Below are positions 1 through 6,652 of a stretch of DNA of 8,110 bases, piece after piece. A model generated the notes under the pieces. The model was not told the origin of the DNA and ran no database searches. It saw nothing but the letters and a program-made list of their open reading frames with translations. How positions within the stretch are numbered: the stretch's first letter is position 1; the number at the start of each line of letters is the position of its first letter. Origin of the DNA: CAIOSQ01 sp041178225 (lineage in GTDB: Bacteria > Pseudomonadota > Alphaproteobacteria > CACIAM-22H2); NCBI GenBank assembly GCA_041178225.1, contig JBEGVV010000149.1, forward strand, positions 1 through 8,110. The letters are read 5' to 3'. Position numbers and translations under genes: made by a program.

Positions 1-744
1 GGCGCGGCTTCCATGGTCGAGGCGGTCGAGCACGCGCAGGTGCGCCGCGGCGAGGTCGCAGGCATGGACGTAGTCGCGCAGGCAGGTGCCATCGGGCGTG
101 TCGTAGTCCTCGCCGAAGACCTGCATCTCCTCGCGGCGTCCCAGCGCGCAGTCGAGCGCGATCGGGATGAGATGCGTCTCCGGGTCGTGGTCCTCGAAGA
201 GCGGCAGGTGGGGATGCGCGCCGCAGGCGTTGAAGTAGCGCAGGATCGCGTGGCGGATGCCATGGACGCGCTCGGCCCAGGCGAGGATGCGCTCGACGAG
301 GTACTTCGACTCGCCATAGGGGCTGCCCGGCGCGACCGGGGCGTCCTCGTCGATCGAGGCGCGGTCCGTGGCGCCGAAGATCGCGCAGGTCGAGGAGAAG
401 ACGAAGCGCGAGACGCCATGGGCGGCGGCGGCCTCGAGCAGGTTGACCGCGCACTGCACGTTGTCGCCGAGATAGAGGAAGGGGCGGCGCATCGACTCGC
501 CGACCTGGATGTTGCCGGCGAAATGCATGATCGCGTCGTAGCGTCGCCCGGCGAAGGCGGCGGCGATCGCGCCGCGGTCGGCGAGGTCGCCGACCACGAG
601 CTCGGCCTGCGGGAGCACGGCCTCGCGATGGCCCTGGCGCAGGTTGTCGAAGACGACCACGCGGTGGCCGGCCTCGAGCAGCGCGGCCACGCAGTGGCTG
701 CCGACATAGCCGGCACCGCCGGTCACCAGGATCGTCCTGCCCAT
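1..744 (-). CDS. galE: UDP-glucose 4-epimerase, partial (C-terminus off the left edge)
   Basis: Interconverts UDP-glucose and UDP-galactose with bound NAD in the cytoplasm, supplying galactose for polysaccharide and LPS synthesis. The reverse strand gives 248 codons with no stop before the window edge; the family is about 330 residues, so roughly the last quarter is missing. An N-terminal Rossmann motif GGAGYVGSH lies at residues 9-17, with FDN in the next strand. The SDR catalytic set is visible: SST at 117-119 and YGESK with Tyr143 and Lys147. RYFNACGAHP (169-178), HLIP and the TPDGTCLRDYVH block are typical of GalE. The start at 744 puts M-G-R-T-I-L-V-T directly before the glycine motif, as in most GalE proteins. 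An in-frame ATG at 816 would add 24 residues and has a better Shine-Dalgarno-like GGAAGGGA 9 nt upstream, so the start is uncertain. Related NDP-sugar epimerases are possible but less likely given the motif set. Confidence 0.93.
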   Translation of the reverse strand, partial: MGRTILVTGGAGYVGSHCVAALLEAGHRVVVFDNLRQGHREAVLPQAELVVGDLADRGAIAAAFAGRRYDAIMHFAGNIQVGESMRRPFLYLGDNVQCAVNLLEAAAAHGVSRFVFSSTCAIFGATDRASIDEDAPVAPGSPYGESKYLVERILAWAERVHGIRHAILRYFNACGAHPHLPLFEDHDPETHLIPIALDCALGRREEMQVFGEDYDTPDGTCLRDYVHACDLAAAHLRVLDRLDHGSRA

Positions 745-880
745 CCTCGCCTGCCCATCGCGCCCCCCGGCATCCCGGCCGGAAGGCGCCTCCCGATACA
801 GGTTCGGGCCGGTCATGCGCAACTTGTCCCTTCCGGCGCCCGGCGGGCGTCGATGCCGCAGTTCCTGTCGCGCGGCATTA

Positions 881-890
881 TGTCCGGACA
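881..890. repeat. Perfect 10-bp palindrome, possible operator
   Basis: TGTCCGGACA equals its own reverse complement. It overlaps the candidate -35 of the rightward promoter and touches a -10-like hexamer for the leftward galE gene, so a dimeric regulator bound here could affect both genes. The binding protein is unknown. A short palindrome can arise by chance in GC-rich DNA. Confidence 0.3.
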
Positions 891-913
891 GGCCATTGCC
901 CGGGCTTGATAAT
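885..913 (+). promoter_or_regulatory. Candidate sigma-70-type promoter for the response regulator gene
   Basis: CGGACA (885-890, 4 of 6 matches to TTGACA) and GATAAT (908-913, 5 of 6 matches to TATAAT) are separated by exactly 17 nt, in an AT-rich patch of otherwise very GC-rich DNA. Transcription would start near 920, leaving a leader of about 115 nt that contains the weak hairpin at 983-1002. The call rests on consensus matching by eye only. Confidence 0.35.
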
Positions 914-1036
914 TTTCCGTCCGGGGCCGGTTCCTCGCCAAGGCGCGGTTACGCACATCCGCCAGGCAGGCTACTCCGTCGCGCGGGATGACTTCTTCCC
1001 GCAAGAGTAGAGAATTGCCTCGGGGAGGACACACGC

Positions 1037-1732
1037 ATGAAACTGCTCATTGCCGACGACCACGCGATGTTCCGCACGGCGGTCTCCGACGGGCTAGGGG
1101 TCCTGCTCGGGGCCGGCACGCAGGTGCTGGAGGCGGAGGACTACGACGGGGTCCACGCCCAGCTGCGGGCCAATCCCGACACGGAGGTCGTGCTGCTCGA
1201 CCTCATCATGCCGGGCTTCGCGAACTTCGACGGGCTGGCGGCGCTCGTCCGCGACTTCCCGGCGATCGCGTTCCTCGTCGTATCGGGCTCCTCGCAGTCG
1301 CGCTACCAGGTGGAGGCCGTGAGGCGCGGCGCGCGCGGCTACATCGTGAAGTGCCAGCCGCTCTCGGTCCTCGCGCAGATCGTGCGGATCGTGCGCGACG
1401 GTGGCACCTATGTGTCGGCCAGCGCGCTCGACCCGAGCCTGGCGCCGGTCGCCGATGGCGCCCCGGGCCGCTCGCTCGCCCTCCAGCCCGGCGGCGAGCC
1501 GCAGGCCGAGGCGGCGGAGAGCCCGCTGCGATCGGCGCGCCTGACCGAGCGCGAGCAGCAGATCCTCGCCTGCCTGGCGCGCGGCGCGTCCAACAAGCAG
1601 ATCGCCCGCGACCTCGGCATCACCGACACCACCGTCAAGGTCCACCTGCGGATGATCTTCAAGAAGCTCGGCGTGTCGAACCGGACGCAGGCCGCCTTCT
1701 TCGCGCGCGAGAGGCTGCCCGCCGTCGCCTGA
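1037..1732 (+). CDS. NarL/FixJ (LuxR-type) response regulator
   Basis: A 231-residue two-component response regulator that would bind DNA when phosphorylated. The receiver domain (about 1-118) has the acidic pair Asp7-Asp8, the phospho-acceptor Asp55 in LLDLIMPG, Ser83 at the switch Thr/Ser position and the conserved Lys105. A long Ala/Gly/Pro-rich linker (about 128-166) leads to a LuxR-type helix-turn-helix at about 169-220. That domain begins LTEREQQIL and contains SNKQIARDLGI and TVKVHLRMIFKKLGV, the GerE-family recognition-helix pattern. The ATG at 1037 has GGGGAGG at 1022-1028, 8 nt upstream. No sensor kinase gene lies in the window, so this looks like an orphan regulator. Its target and signal cannot be read from sequence. 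It is transcribed away from galE, and a GC-rich hairpin follows 7 nt after the stop. Confidence 0.95.
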   Translation: MKLLIADDHAMFRTAVSDGLGVLLGAGTQVLEAEDYDGVHAQLRANPDTEVVLLDLIMPGFANFDGLAALVRDFPAIAFLVVSGSSQSRYQVEAVRRGARGYIVKCQPLSVLAQIVRIVRDGGTYVSASALDPSLAPVADGAPGRSLALQPGGEPQAEAAESPLRSARLTEREQQILACLARGASNKQIARDLGITDTTVKVHLRMIFKKLGVSNRTQAAFFARERLPAVA

Positions 1733-1739
1733 CGCCCGG

Positions 1740-1761
1740 CGCGCGGCAGGCGAGCCGCGCG
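1740..1761 (+). terminator. GC-rich hairpin after the response regulator gene
   Basis: CGCGCGGC (1740-1747) and GCCGCGCG (1754-1761) form a perfect 8-bp stem with a 6-nt loop, 7 nt after the TGA. No U-tract follows, so it is not a canonical intrinsic terminator. It may stabilise the 3' end or cause pausing. Confidence 0.35.
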
Positions 1762-1781
1762 GCGGGGACGCCAGCCTTCGT

Positions 1782-1810
1782 TTGCCTTTCGCGGGAGGCA
1801 TTCCTATTCT
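1782..1810 (+). promoter_or_regulatory. Candidate promoter for the cyclophilin pair
   Basis: TTGCCT (1782-1787, 4 of 6 to TTGACA) and TATTCT (1805-1810, 4 of 6 to TATAAT) are spaced by exactly 17 nt in a locally less GC-rich stretch. Transcription would begin near 1817, giving a leader of about 24 nt with the strong AGGAGGAGGT (1826-1835) ribosome binding site. No separate promoter fits in the 5-nt gap before the second isomerase gene, so both are probably transcribed from here. Confidence 0.45.
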
Positions 1811-1840
1811 CCGCCGCCTGCGACCAGGAGGAGGTAGGAC

Positions 1841-2386
1841 GTGCTGAAGGCGCTTCTTTCGATGGGCCGCGTCGCCGCGGCGATGCTTGCCTTCATGGCC
1901 CTCGCCAGCGCGCAGGCGCCGCGCGATCCGGAGAACACGCTCTTCCTCGACCTGAAGGACGGCCGCGTCGTCATCGAGCTTCGCCCGGACCTCGCGCCGC
2001 GCCATGTCGAGCGGATCAAGGAACTCGCGCGCCAGGGCTTCTACGACGGGATCGTCTTCCACCGCGTCATCGAGGGCTTCATGGCCCAGAGCGGCGACCC
2101 GACCGGCACCGGCCGCGGCGGCTCTGGCAAGACGCTCGTCGCCGAGTTCAGCCGCGAGCCCTTCGTGCGCGGCACGGTCGGCATGGCGCGCTCCTCGAAC
2201 CCGCATTCCGGCGACAGCCAGTTCTTCATCATGTTCCAGCCCAATCCGGGGCTGAACGGCCAGTACACGGTCTGGGGGCGCGTGGCCTCCGGGATGGCCT
2301 TCGTCGATCGCATCGCCCGCGGCGAGCCGCCGCGCGTTCCCGACCGCATCATCCGGCTGCGCGTCGCGGCCGACGTCAAGGAGTGA
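1841..2386 (+). CDS. ppiA: Exported cyclophilin-type peptidyl-prolyl cis-trans isomerase
   Basis: Catalyses cis-trans isomerisation of Xaa-Pro bonds, here as a folding helper in the periplasm. The 181-residue protein starts at GTG 1841, supported by AGGAGGAGGT at 1826-1835. Residues 1-24 form a signal peptide: a basic start, a hydrophobic core (VAAAMLAFMALA) and a likely cleavage after Ala-Ser-Ala24. The cyclophilin domain follows from about residue 30. Its catalytic block FHRVIEGFMAQ gives Arg75, Phe80, Met81 and Gln83, matching human CypA R55, F60, M61 and Q63. SQFFIMF (126-132) and LNGQYTVWG follow; the CypA His126 position is Tyr142. The next gene starts 5 nt after the stop and encodes a close paralogue without a signal peptide. 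Export is inferred from the signal sequence. The symbol follows the usual name for exported bacterial cyclophilins. Confidence 0.93.
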   Translation: MLKALLSMGRVAAAMLAFMALASAQAPRDPENTLFLDLKDGRVVIELRPDLAPRHVERIKELARQGFYDGIVFHRVIEGFMAQSGDPTGTGRGGSGKTLVAEFSREPFVRGTVGMARSSNPHSGDSQFFIMFQPNPGLNGQYTVWGRVASGMAFVDRIARGEPPRVPDRIIRLRVAADVKE

Positions 2387-2391
2387 GCCTC

Positions 2392-2856
2392 ATGTCCCTC
2401 GATCCCGAGAACACGCTGTGGATGGACCTCGCGGGCGGCCGCGTGGTCATCAGGCTGCGGCCCGACCTCGCGCCCAACCACGTCGCCCGCATCAAGGAAC
2501 TCGCCACCGAGGGCTTCTACGACGGGATCGTGTTCCACCGCGTCATCGAGGGCTTCATGGCCCAGGGCGGCGACCCGACCGGGAGCGGCATGAGCGGCTC
2601 GGGCAAGCGCCTGCGCGCCGAGTTCAGCCGCGAGCCCTTCGTGCGCGGCACCTGCGGCATGGCGCGCAGCCAGCACCCCGACAGCGCGGACAGCCAGTTC
2701 TTCATCATGTTCGACGAGGGCTCGTTCCTGAACGGCCAGTACACGGTCTGGGGCGAGGTCGTCGAGGGCATGGAGCATGTCGACGCGATCACGCGCGGCG
2801 AGCCGCCGCGCGTCCCCGACAAGATCCTGAGCATGCGCGTGGCGAGCGCCGCCTGA
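2392..2856 (+). CDS. ppiB: Cytoplasmic cyclophilin-type peptidyl-prolyl cis-trans isomerase
   Basis: A 154-residue single-domain cyclophilin, the usual size for bacterial cytoplasmic PPIases, with no signal peptide. The ATG at 2392 was chosen because AAGGAG (2378-2383) lies 8 nt upstream and the protein then begins M-S-L-D-P-E-N-T-L, collinear with the mature part of its upstream paralogue. The reading frame stays open far upstream of 2392, but that extension reads through other genes and is not coding. Active-site residues are Arg50, Phe55, Met56 and Gln58 in FHRVIEGFMAQGG, Phe104 in SQFFIMF and Leu113; Tyr117 replaces the CypA histidine. It aligns without gaps to the exported paralogue at about three-quarters identity (about 37 differences in 146 positions, hand count). 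It is co-transcribed with that gene and converges with the DUF4340 gene 28 nt downstream. Confidence 0.94.
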   Translation: MSLDPENTLWMDLAGGRVVIRLRPDLAPNHVARIKELATEGFYDGIVFHRVIEGFMAQGGDPTGSGMSGSGKRLRAEFSREPFVRGTCGMARSQHPDSADSQFFIMFDEGSFLNGQYTVWGEVVEGMEHVDAITRGEPPRVPDKILSMRVASAA

Positions 2857-2863
2857 GGCGGCG
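2847..2863 (+). terminator. Perfect hairpin with the ppiB stop codon in its loop
   Basis: CGCCGCC (2847-2853) and GGCGGCG (2857-2863) form a 7-bp stem whose 3-nt loop is the TGA stop codon of the second cyclophilin gene. No U-tract follows directly. It may work with the second hairpin 14 nt downstream as a termination or 3'-protection structure between the convergent genes. Confidence 0.3.
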
Positions 2864-2877
2864 GCGACCGGCGCGGG

Positions 2878-2897
2878 GGAGGGCTCAGCCCTCCTTT
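2878..2897. terminator. Possible bidirectional terminator hairpin between convergent genes
   Basis: GGAGGGC (2878-2884) and GCCCTCC (2888-2894) form a perfect 7-bp stem. The loop TCA (2885-2887) is the reverse complement of the DUF4340 gene's TGA. On the plus strand it is followed by TTT (2895-2897), a weak U-tract, so it could end cyclophilin transcription. On the minus strand no U-tract follows. Confidence 0.4.
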
Positions 2898-3946
2898 GCC
2901 TCGAGCAGGTCCTCGACCTTGCGGCGCATGTTCTCGAGGTTGAAGACCGGCAGCCGGTAGATCCAGGGCGAGGCGCGGCGGGTGATCGCCTCCGCCTCGG
3001 CATTCACCTCGTCGGCCTTCTTCAACCCGGTGCCGCCCTCGGGCAGCTGCGCGGGCGCCTCTGCGCGTGCCGAGATCGCCGCCCAGAACACGCCGTCGAT
3101 CTCCACCAGCCGCGCCGAGACCTCGAGCCCGTCGAAGGTCGAGATCGTCGCCACCGTGCCGCCGGCCGGGAACCCGTCCGCCTTGCGCACGTCCTCGAGG
3201 TCGAGGCGCTCGAACACGGCCGCGACGCTCCCGATCTCCCAGTTCGACTTCGGCTTGCGGTCCTCAGGCACGCCGGCGAGCACGAAGTCGCGCTCCGCGG
3301 GCGAGGGCTTCGAGACCTCGGTGGTCGCCCCATCGGCGTGCCGGATCGTCGCGACGCGCACGCGCTCGCGCGCGACATTCGCCACCTCGCGCTCCATCCA
3401 TTGCAGCGCGTCGCGGTTGACCGTGAGGCGGCCGCGCGCGAGCCAGGCCTGCGCGTCGCCCGCGCGACGCACGTAGACCGCGTCCTCGCCGCCACCGCCG
3501 CGCCCGAAGCGGTTCTTGCCCGCGAGCAGCGCGACGACCTCCTTGCCCTGGGCGTCGCGGAAGGCGACGCGGGTCGACTTCGAGCCCGGCGCGTCGCGGT
3601 CCTCGACCTCGAGCGATGGGTAGACGTCCTTGCTGCGCGTCTTGGCCTCGAGCGTGCGCAGCTCGGAGACCTCGAAGAAGAGCTGGCGGATCCGCGCGCC
3701 GTCCGCCTGGTAGCCGGCGGCCTCCGGCAGGATCCAGCGCTCGCCCTCGCGACGGATCGCCACCGGCCCGTCCGGGCGCTGCATCTCGATGCTCGCGACC
3801 TCGCCGGCCCGGCCGGCGAGCTCGGGGAAGATGCGCTCCCCGAGGCGGATCTCCGCCGGATCGCCCGCCGGCGCGAGCATGTAGGCGACGATGGCGCTCG
3901 CAACGGCGGCGCCGGCGAGCAGGGTGAGGGTGGTGGCGTTGCGCAT
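2885..3946 (-). CDS. DUF4340 domain-containing protein, last gene of the Gld-like ABC operon
   Basis: A 353-residue protein of the DUF4340 family, whose members are commonly encoded beside GldG-like ABC components. Its biochemical role is unknown. A single membrane or uncleaved signal segment spans about residues 5-24 (TLTLLAGAAVASAIVAYML), placing the rest outside the inner membrane. The remainder is a repeated beta-rich pattern: R-x-G-E-R-W-I-L-P-E (66-75) is the W-x-L-type strand of this family. It is followed by the region with EVSELRTLEAKTRS (92-105), a Gly-rich loop FGRGGGGED (147-155), and a later block TVNRDALQWMEREVANV (175-191). The C-terminal end (WIYRLPVFNLENMRRKVEDLL) resembles the family's usual ending. 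The ATG at 3946 has GGAG 9 nt upstream. It lies 20 nt after the GldG-family gene and is surely co-transcribed. It probably works with that protein in the periplasm (inference from operon position). Confidence 0.88.
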   Translation of the reverse strand: MRNATTLTLLAGAAVASAIVAYMLAPAGDPAEIRLGERIFPELAGRAGEVASIEMQRPDGPVAIRREGERWILPEAAGYQADGARIRQLFFEVSELRTLEAKTRSKDVYPSLEVEDRDAPGSKSTRVAFRDAQGKEVVALLAGKNRFGRGGGGEDAVYVRRAGDAQAWLARGRLTVNRDALQWMEREVANVARERVRVATIRHADGATTEVSKPSPAERDFVLAGVPEDRKPKSNWEIGSVAAVFERLDLEDVRKADGFPAGGTVATISTFDGLEVSARLVEIDGVFWAAISARAEAPAQLPEGGTGLKKADEVNAEAEAITRRASPWIYRLPVFNLENMRRKVEDLLEAKEG

Positions 3947-3966
3947 GTCGCTGCTCCGGTGCTGCG

Positions 3967-5913
3967 TCAGGCGGCCGCGCGCGCCGCGGCGGCACGGCGC
4001 CGGCGCGCCATGCGCGCCAGGCCGAGCGCCACCGCGAAGAGGCCTATGAGCGCGGGGATGAGGGCGATGTTGACCGCGCGCACCCAGGCCTGGAGCAGGT
4101 CGATGTCGCGATTGAGGTTGTACTGGACCTCGCGCAGCTCGCGCCGCGTCTCCAGCATCTCGGCGCGGAACTGGTCGATCGCCTGCTGCTGGCTCGCGGT
4201 GACGATCGAGCGCGCGGCACCCTCGCCCTGCTCCTTGGTCTGGAGTTCCTTGAGCTTGGCCTCGGTCGCCTTCAGCTTCTCGGTCAGCTCGCGCTCCTTC
4301 GCGCGGAACGACAGCTCGGCCTGGCGCTGGATCTCCTGCACGACGGTGAAGGGTCGGGCCGACTGGCCGCGCGAGCGCAGCGAGATCAGGTCGTCGCTGC
4401 CGCCGAGGTGGTCGACGGCGTTCACGACGAAGTCGCCGTTGTTCGCGACCGGGCGCACGAGGCGCTGGCCGAAGAAGTCCTGCACCTGAGCCCAGGACCG
4501 GTCCTCGAGCATGTCGGTGTCGGCGACGACGATGACGTTGATCGGGTCGCGCGATGCCGCGAGATGCGCGGGCAGGGCGGGCGCCTCGGCCTTGTCGGCC
4601 TCTGCCTCGCCTTCCTTCTTCTCCTCCTTCGGCGCGCCGTCGGGGAATGCGGTCTTCGCCGGGCCGCGCAGGCGCGCCGCGAGGACAAGGCGCTCGCCGC
4701 CGGACTTGAAGCCCGAGAGCAGGGCCACGGGATCGGGCGCGAACTTCACCTTCTCGACGTCGATCTCCTGCGCCTGCTCGGAGGTGCGGATGAGCGGCGT
4801 CAGCGCGACGCCGGAGCCGGCGACGGGGCGCAGGATCCCGGCGCTCTGCATGTTGATGGACTGGGCGTCGGCGAGCAGCACGTCGCCCTTGGCGAGCGCC
4901 GCGTCGCGCAGCGACAGCCAGGCGAGGTAGTCGACGGCCTGCACGCGCTGGCCCGCGCCCGCGCTGACGCGCCGCGCGGCCTGGCGGTCGCCCGCGATGC
5001 GGCCCTGGACGAGCTCGACGCCCCAGGCCTTGAGGAGCTCGGGCATGTCCGAGCCCGTCTGGCCGGTCTGCGCCGCGGGACCGGGGCGCCCCATCTCGCC
5101 CTCGGCATGCGGGTCGACGAAGACGAGCGCGCGACCGCCGCGCAGCACGAACTGGTCGATCGCGTAGAGGGTCCTCGCGGGAAGCTCGCGCGGATGGACG
5201 ACCATCAGCACGTCGATCTTCTCGGGGATGACGGCGACGTCGCGGTCGATGCGCTGCAGGTCGAATTGCTGCGAGAGCTGGTCGTGGATGGCCCAGGGCT
5301 GGGGCGGGTTGCGCGGGCCCATGAACTGGCCCTGCAGCGGCAGCGTGGTCAGCAGGCCGACCGCGCGCTTCTTCGTGACCGTGAGCTCGAACACGAGCTT
5401 GGTCAGGTCGTGCTCGAGGAAGCTCTCGCGTTCGGGCTGCAGGAACGGGATCACCGCCTCCTTGTCGCCGCTGCTCGAGCCAGCGATGCCGAAATAGACC
5501 TGTTCGCCGGACTGGTTCACCGGGACGCCCTGGATGCCGGTGGCGACCGCGCGCTCCTCCTCGTCGGAGAAGGGCTGCGGGTCGATGAACATCAGCCGGA
5601 CCTTGCCGCCAGCCGCGGCCTTGTATTCCTCGAGCAACTCGCGCACGCGCGTCGCGTAGGTGCCGTAGGACGGGATCTCGCGCGTCAGGCGCTCCGACAC
5701 GTAGAGCCGCAGCGTCACCGGCTCCTCGATCTTCGACAGGAGGCTGCGCGTCCCCGGCGAGAGGGTGAAGAGCCTCTCCTGCGTGAGGTCGGCGCGCAGC
5801 CCCGTGGCGGCGCGGTCGACCGCGATGTTCGAGCCGAAGAACGCCGCGACCGCGAGGGCGAGGGCGAGGGCGGCGAAGCCGCCGCGCTGGAGGGAGGAAC
5901 CGGGCATGCTCAT
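3967..5913 (-). CDS. GldG-family ABC transporter auxiliary protein
   Basis: A 648-residue membrane-anchored protein of the GldG / ABC_transp_aux family, the non-ATPase partner of ABC-2 permeases in Gld-like systems. Residues 12-31 form the first membrane segment. The family signature DLTQERLFTLSPGT (42-55) comes next. A large extracytoplasmic region follows, with VDVLMVVHP-like and GGRALVFVDPHAEGE strands around 233-273 typical of the ABC_transp_aux fold. Residues 427-446 are a Lys/Glu-rich linker. INVIVVADTDMLEDR (458-472) and NNGDFVVNAVDHLGGSDDLISLRSR (491-515) are strongly conserved family landmarks. A long charged heptad-like region (about 527-605) is predicted as coiled coil, followed by a second membrane segment (613-634) and a basic Arg/Ala tail. 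The start at 5913 lies 4 nt after the permease stop, with AAGGCGGG inside the permease end as ribosome binding site, which suggests translational coupling. Met3 is an alternative start. The substrate is unknown. Confidence 0.93.
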   Translation of the reverse strand: MSMPGSSLQRGGFAALALALAVAAFFGSNIAVDRAATGLRADLTQERLFTLSPGTRSLLSKIEEPVTLRLYVSERLTREIPSYGTYATRVRELLEEYKAAAGGKVRLMFIDPQPFSDEEERAVATGIQGVPVNQSGEQVYFGIAGSSSGDKEAVIPFLQPERESFLEHDLTKLVFELTVTKKRAVGLLTTLPLQGQFMGPRNPPQPWAIHDQLSQQFDLQRIDRDVAVIPEKIDVLMVVHPRELPARTLYAIDQFVLRGGRALVFVDPHAEGEMGRPGPAAQTGQTGSDMPELLKAWGVELVQGRIAGDRQAARRVSAGAGQRVQAVDYLAWLSLRDAALAKGDVLLADAQSINMQSAGILRPVAGSGVALTPLIRTSEQAQEIDVEKVKFAPDPVALLSGFKSGGERLVLAARLRGPAKTAFPDGAPKEEKKEGEAEADKAEAPALPAHLAASRDPINVIVVADTDMLEDRSWAQVQDFFGQRLVRPVANNGDFVVNAVDHLGGSDDLISLRSRGQSARPFTVVQEIQRQAELSFRAKERELTEKLKATEAKLKELQTKEQGEGAARSIVTASQQQAIDQFRAEMLETRRELREVQYNLNRDIDLLQAWVRAVNIALIPALIGLFAVALGLARMARRRRAAAARAAA

Positions 5914-5917
5914 GTGG

Positions 5918-6652
5918 TCAACCCGCCTTCTTGATGTCGACGACGATCGCGTTGGCGAACAGGAAGAGCGCGATCAGGCTTGAGAAGAAGAAGGCGTCCC
6001 TCACGTCGATCACGCCGCGGTTCATCGCGTTGAAGTGGGTGAGGAAGCTGAAGGAGCGGATTGCCTCGGTGAACCAGTCGGGGGCCCAGCCGGCGAAGAA
6101 GTTGAGGACGACCGCGGTGCCGCTGACGGTGAAGAGGAACGCGACCGCGGCCGTGACGACGAAGGCGATGACCTGGTTCTTGGTGGTCGCCGAGATGCAG
6201 GCGCCGATCGCGAGGATGCCGCCCGCCATCAGCAGGCTTCCGGCGTAGCCCGCCAGGATCACGCCGTTGTCGGGCGTGCCGAGCCAGTTGACGGTGACCC
6301 AGATCGGGAAGGTCAGGACCAGCGCGACGCCGGTGAAGGCCCAGGCCGCGAGGAACTTGCCAAGCACGGCCTGGCCCAGGCCGATCGGCAGGGTGAGGAA
6401 GAGCTCGATGGTCCCCTGCTTGCGCTCCTCCGACCACAGCCGCATCGAGATCGCGGGGATGAGGAAGAGGTAGAGCCAGGGATGCCACATGAAGAACGAG
6501 GCGAGGTCGGCCTGGCCGCGCTCGAAGAAGTTGCCGAGCTGGAAGGTCAGCGTCGCCGCGAAGACCAGGAAGATGACGAGGAAGACGTAGGCGACGGGGG
6601 TCGCGAAGTACCCCGCGAACTCGCGCCGGAAGATCGTGAAGGTCTGGCTCAT
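5918..6652 (-). CDS. ABC-2 type transporter permease, GldF-like
   Basis: A 244-residue integral membrane permease, the transmembrane half of the Gld-like ABC system. About six hydrophobic segments are visible: 18-38, 57-72, 100-124, 132-153, 160-182 and 221-240. The conserved cytoplasmic motif of GldF-like permeases, RLWSEERKQGTIELFLTLPI (71-90), lies after the second segment. The start at ATG 6652-6650 was chosen because it gives MSQTFTIFRREFAGYFATP, the typical N-terminus of this family, and overlaps the ATPase stop by 4 bp (ATGA). The reading frame is open upstream of 6652, but that stretch is out-of-frame reading of the ATPase gene. Transcription and translation are probably coupled to the ATPase. 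Homologues in Bacteroidetes act in gliding motility; the role here is unknown. Confidence 0.94.
   Translation of the reverse strand: MSQTFTIFRREFAGYFATPVAYVFLVIFLVFAATLTFQLGNFFERGQADLASFFMWHPWLYLFLIPAISMRLWSEERKQGTIELFLTLPIGLGQAVLGKFLAAWAFTGVALVLTFPIWVTVNWLGTPDNGVILAGYAGSLLMAGGILAIGACISATTKNQVIAFVVTAAVAFLFTVSGTAVVLNFFAGWAPDWFTEAIRSFSFLTHFNAMNRGVIDVRDAFFFSSLIALFLFANAIVVDIKKAG

Larger units (their letters stand above)
745..1036. other. Divergent intergenic region between galE and the response regulator
   Basis: This 292-bp region must carry the promoters of both the leftward galE gene and the rightward regulator gene. It holds a candidate rightward promoter at 885-913, a perfect 10-bp palindrome at 881-890 and, on the minus strand, a CATAAT -10-like hexamer at 882-877 without a convincing -35. 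Further right, GCGGGA (983-988) and TCCCGC (997-1002) could form a 6-bp hairpin with an 8-nt loop in the regulator's leader. GGGGAGG at 1022-1028 is a good ribosome binding site for the ATG at 1037. No further gene is apparent apart from the possible 24-codon galE extension to 816. Confidence 0.6.

Noticed and set aside
13..909. 298-codon plus-strand open frame opposite galE
   Set aside because: The minus strand carries intact GalE motifs throughout; the plus frame is low-complexity shadow.
1094..2206. 370-codon minus-strand open frame across the regulator and first cyclophilin
   Set aside because: It is antisense to two well-supported genes and has shadow-like composition.
988..2391. Long open frame in register with ppiB running back to 988
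   Set aside because: It reads through the response regulator and first cyclophilin genes out of frame, with Arg/Pro-rich non-domain sequence. The ribosome binding site and homology place the ppiB start at 2392.
1841..2856. CypA His126 replaced by Tyr in both cyclophilins, as a possible loss of activity
   Set aside because: Tyr at this place is common in bacterial cyclophilins, and the Arg, Phe, Met and Gln active-site residues are intact.
3967..3980. GCGGCCGC palindrome near the end of the GldG-family gene
   Set aside because: It lies within Ala/Arg codons of the coding tail, as expected by chance in GC-rich DNA.
4408..5934. 508-codon plus-strand open frame opposite the GldG-family gene
   Set aside because: It is antisense to a gene with clear family motifs and has the Ala/Arg/Asp-rich, domain-free composition typical of shadow frames in GC-rich DNA.
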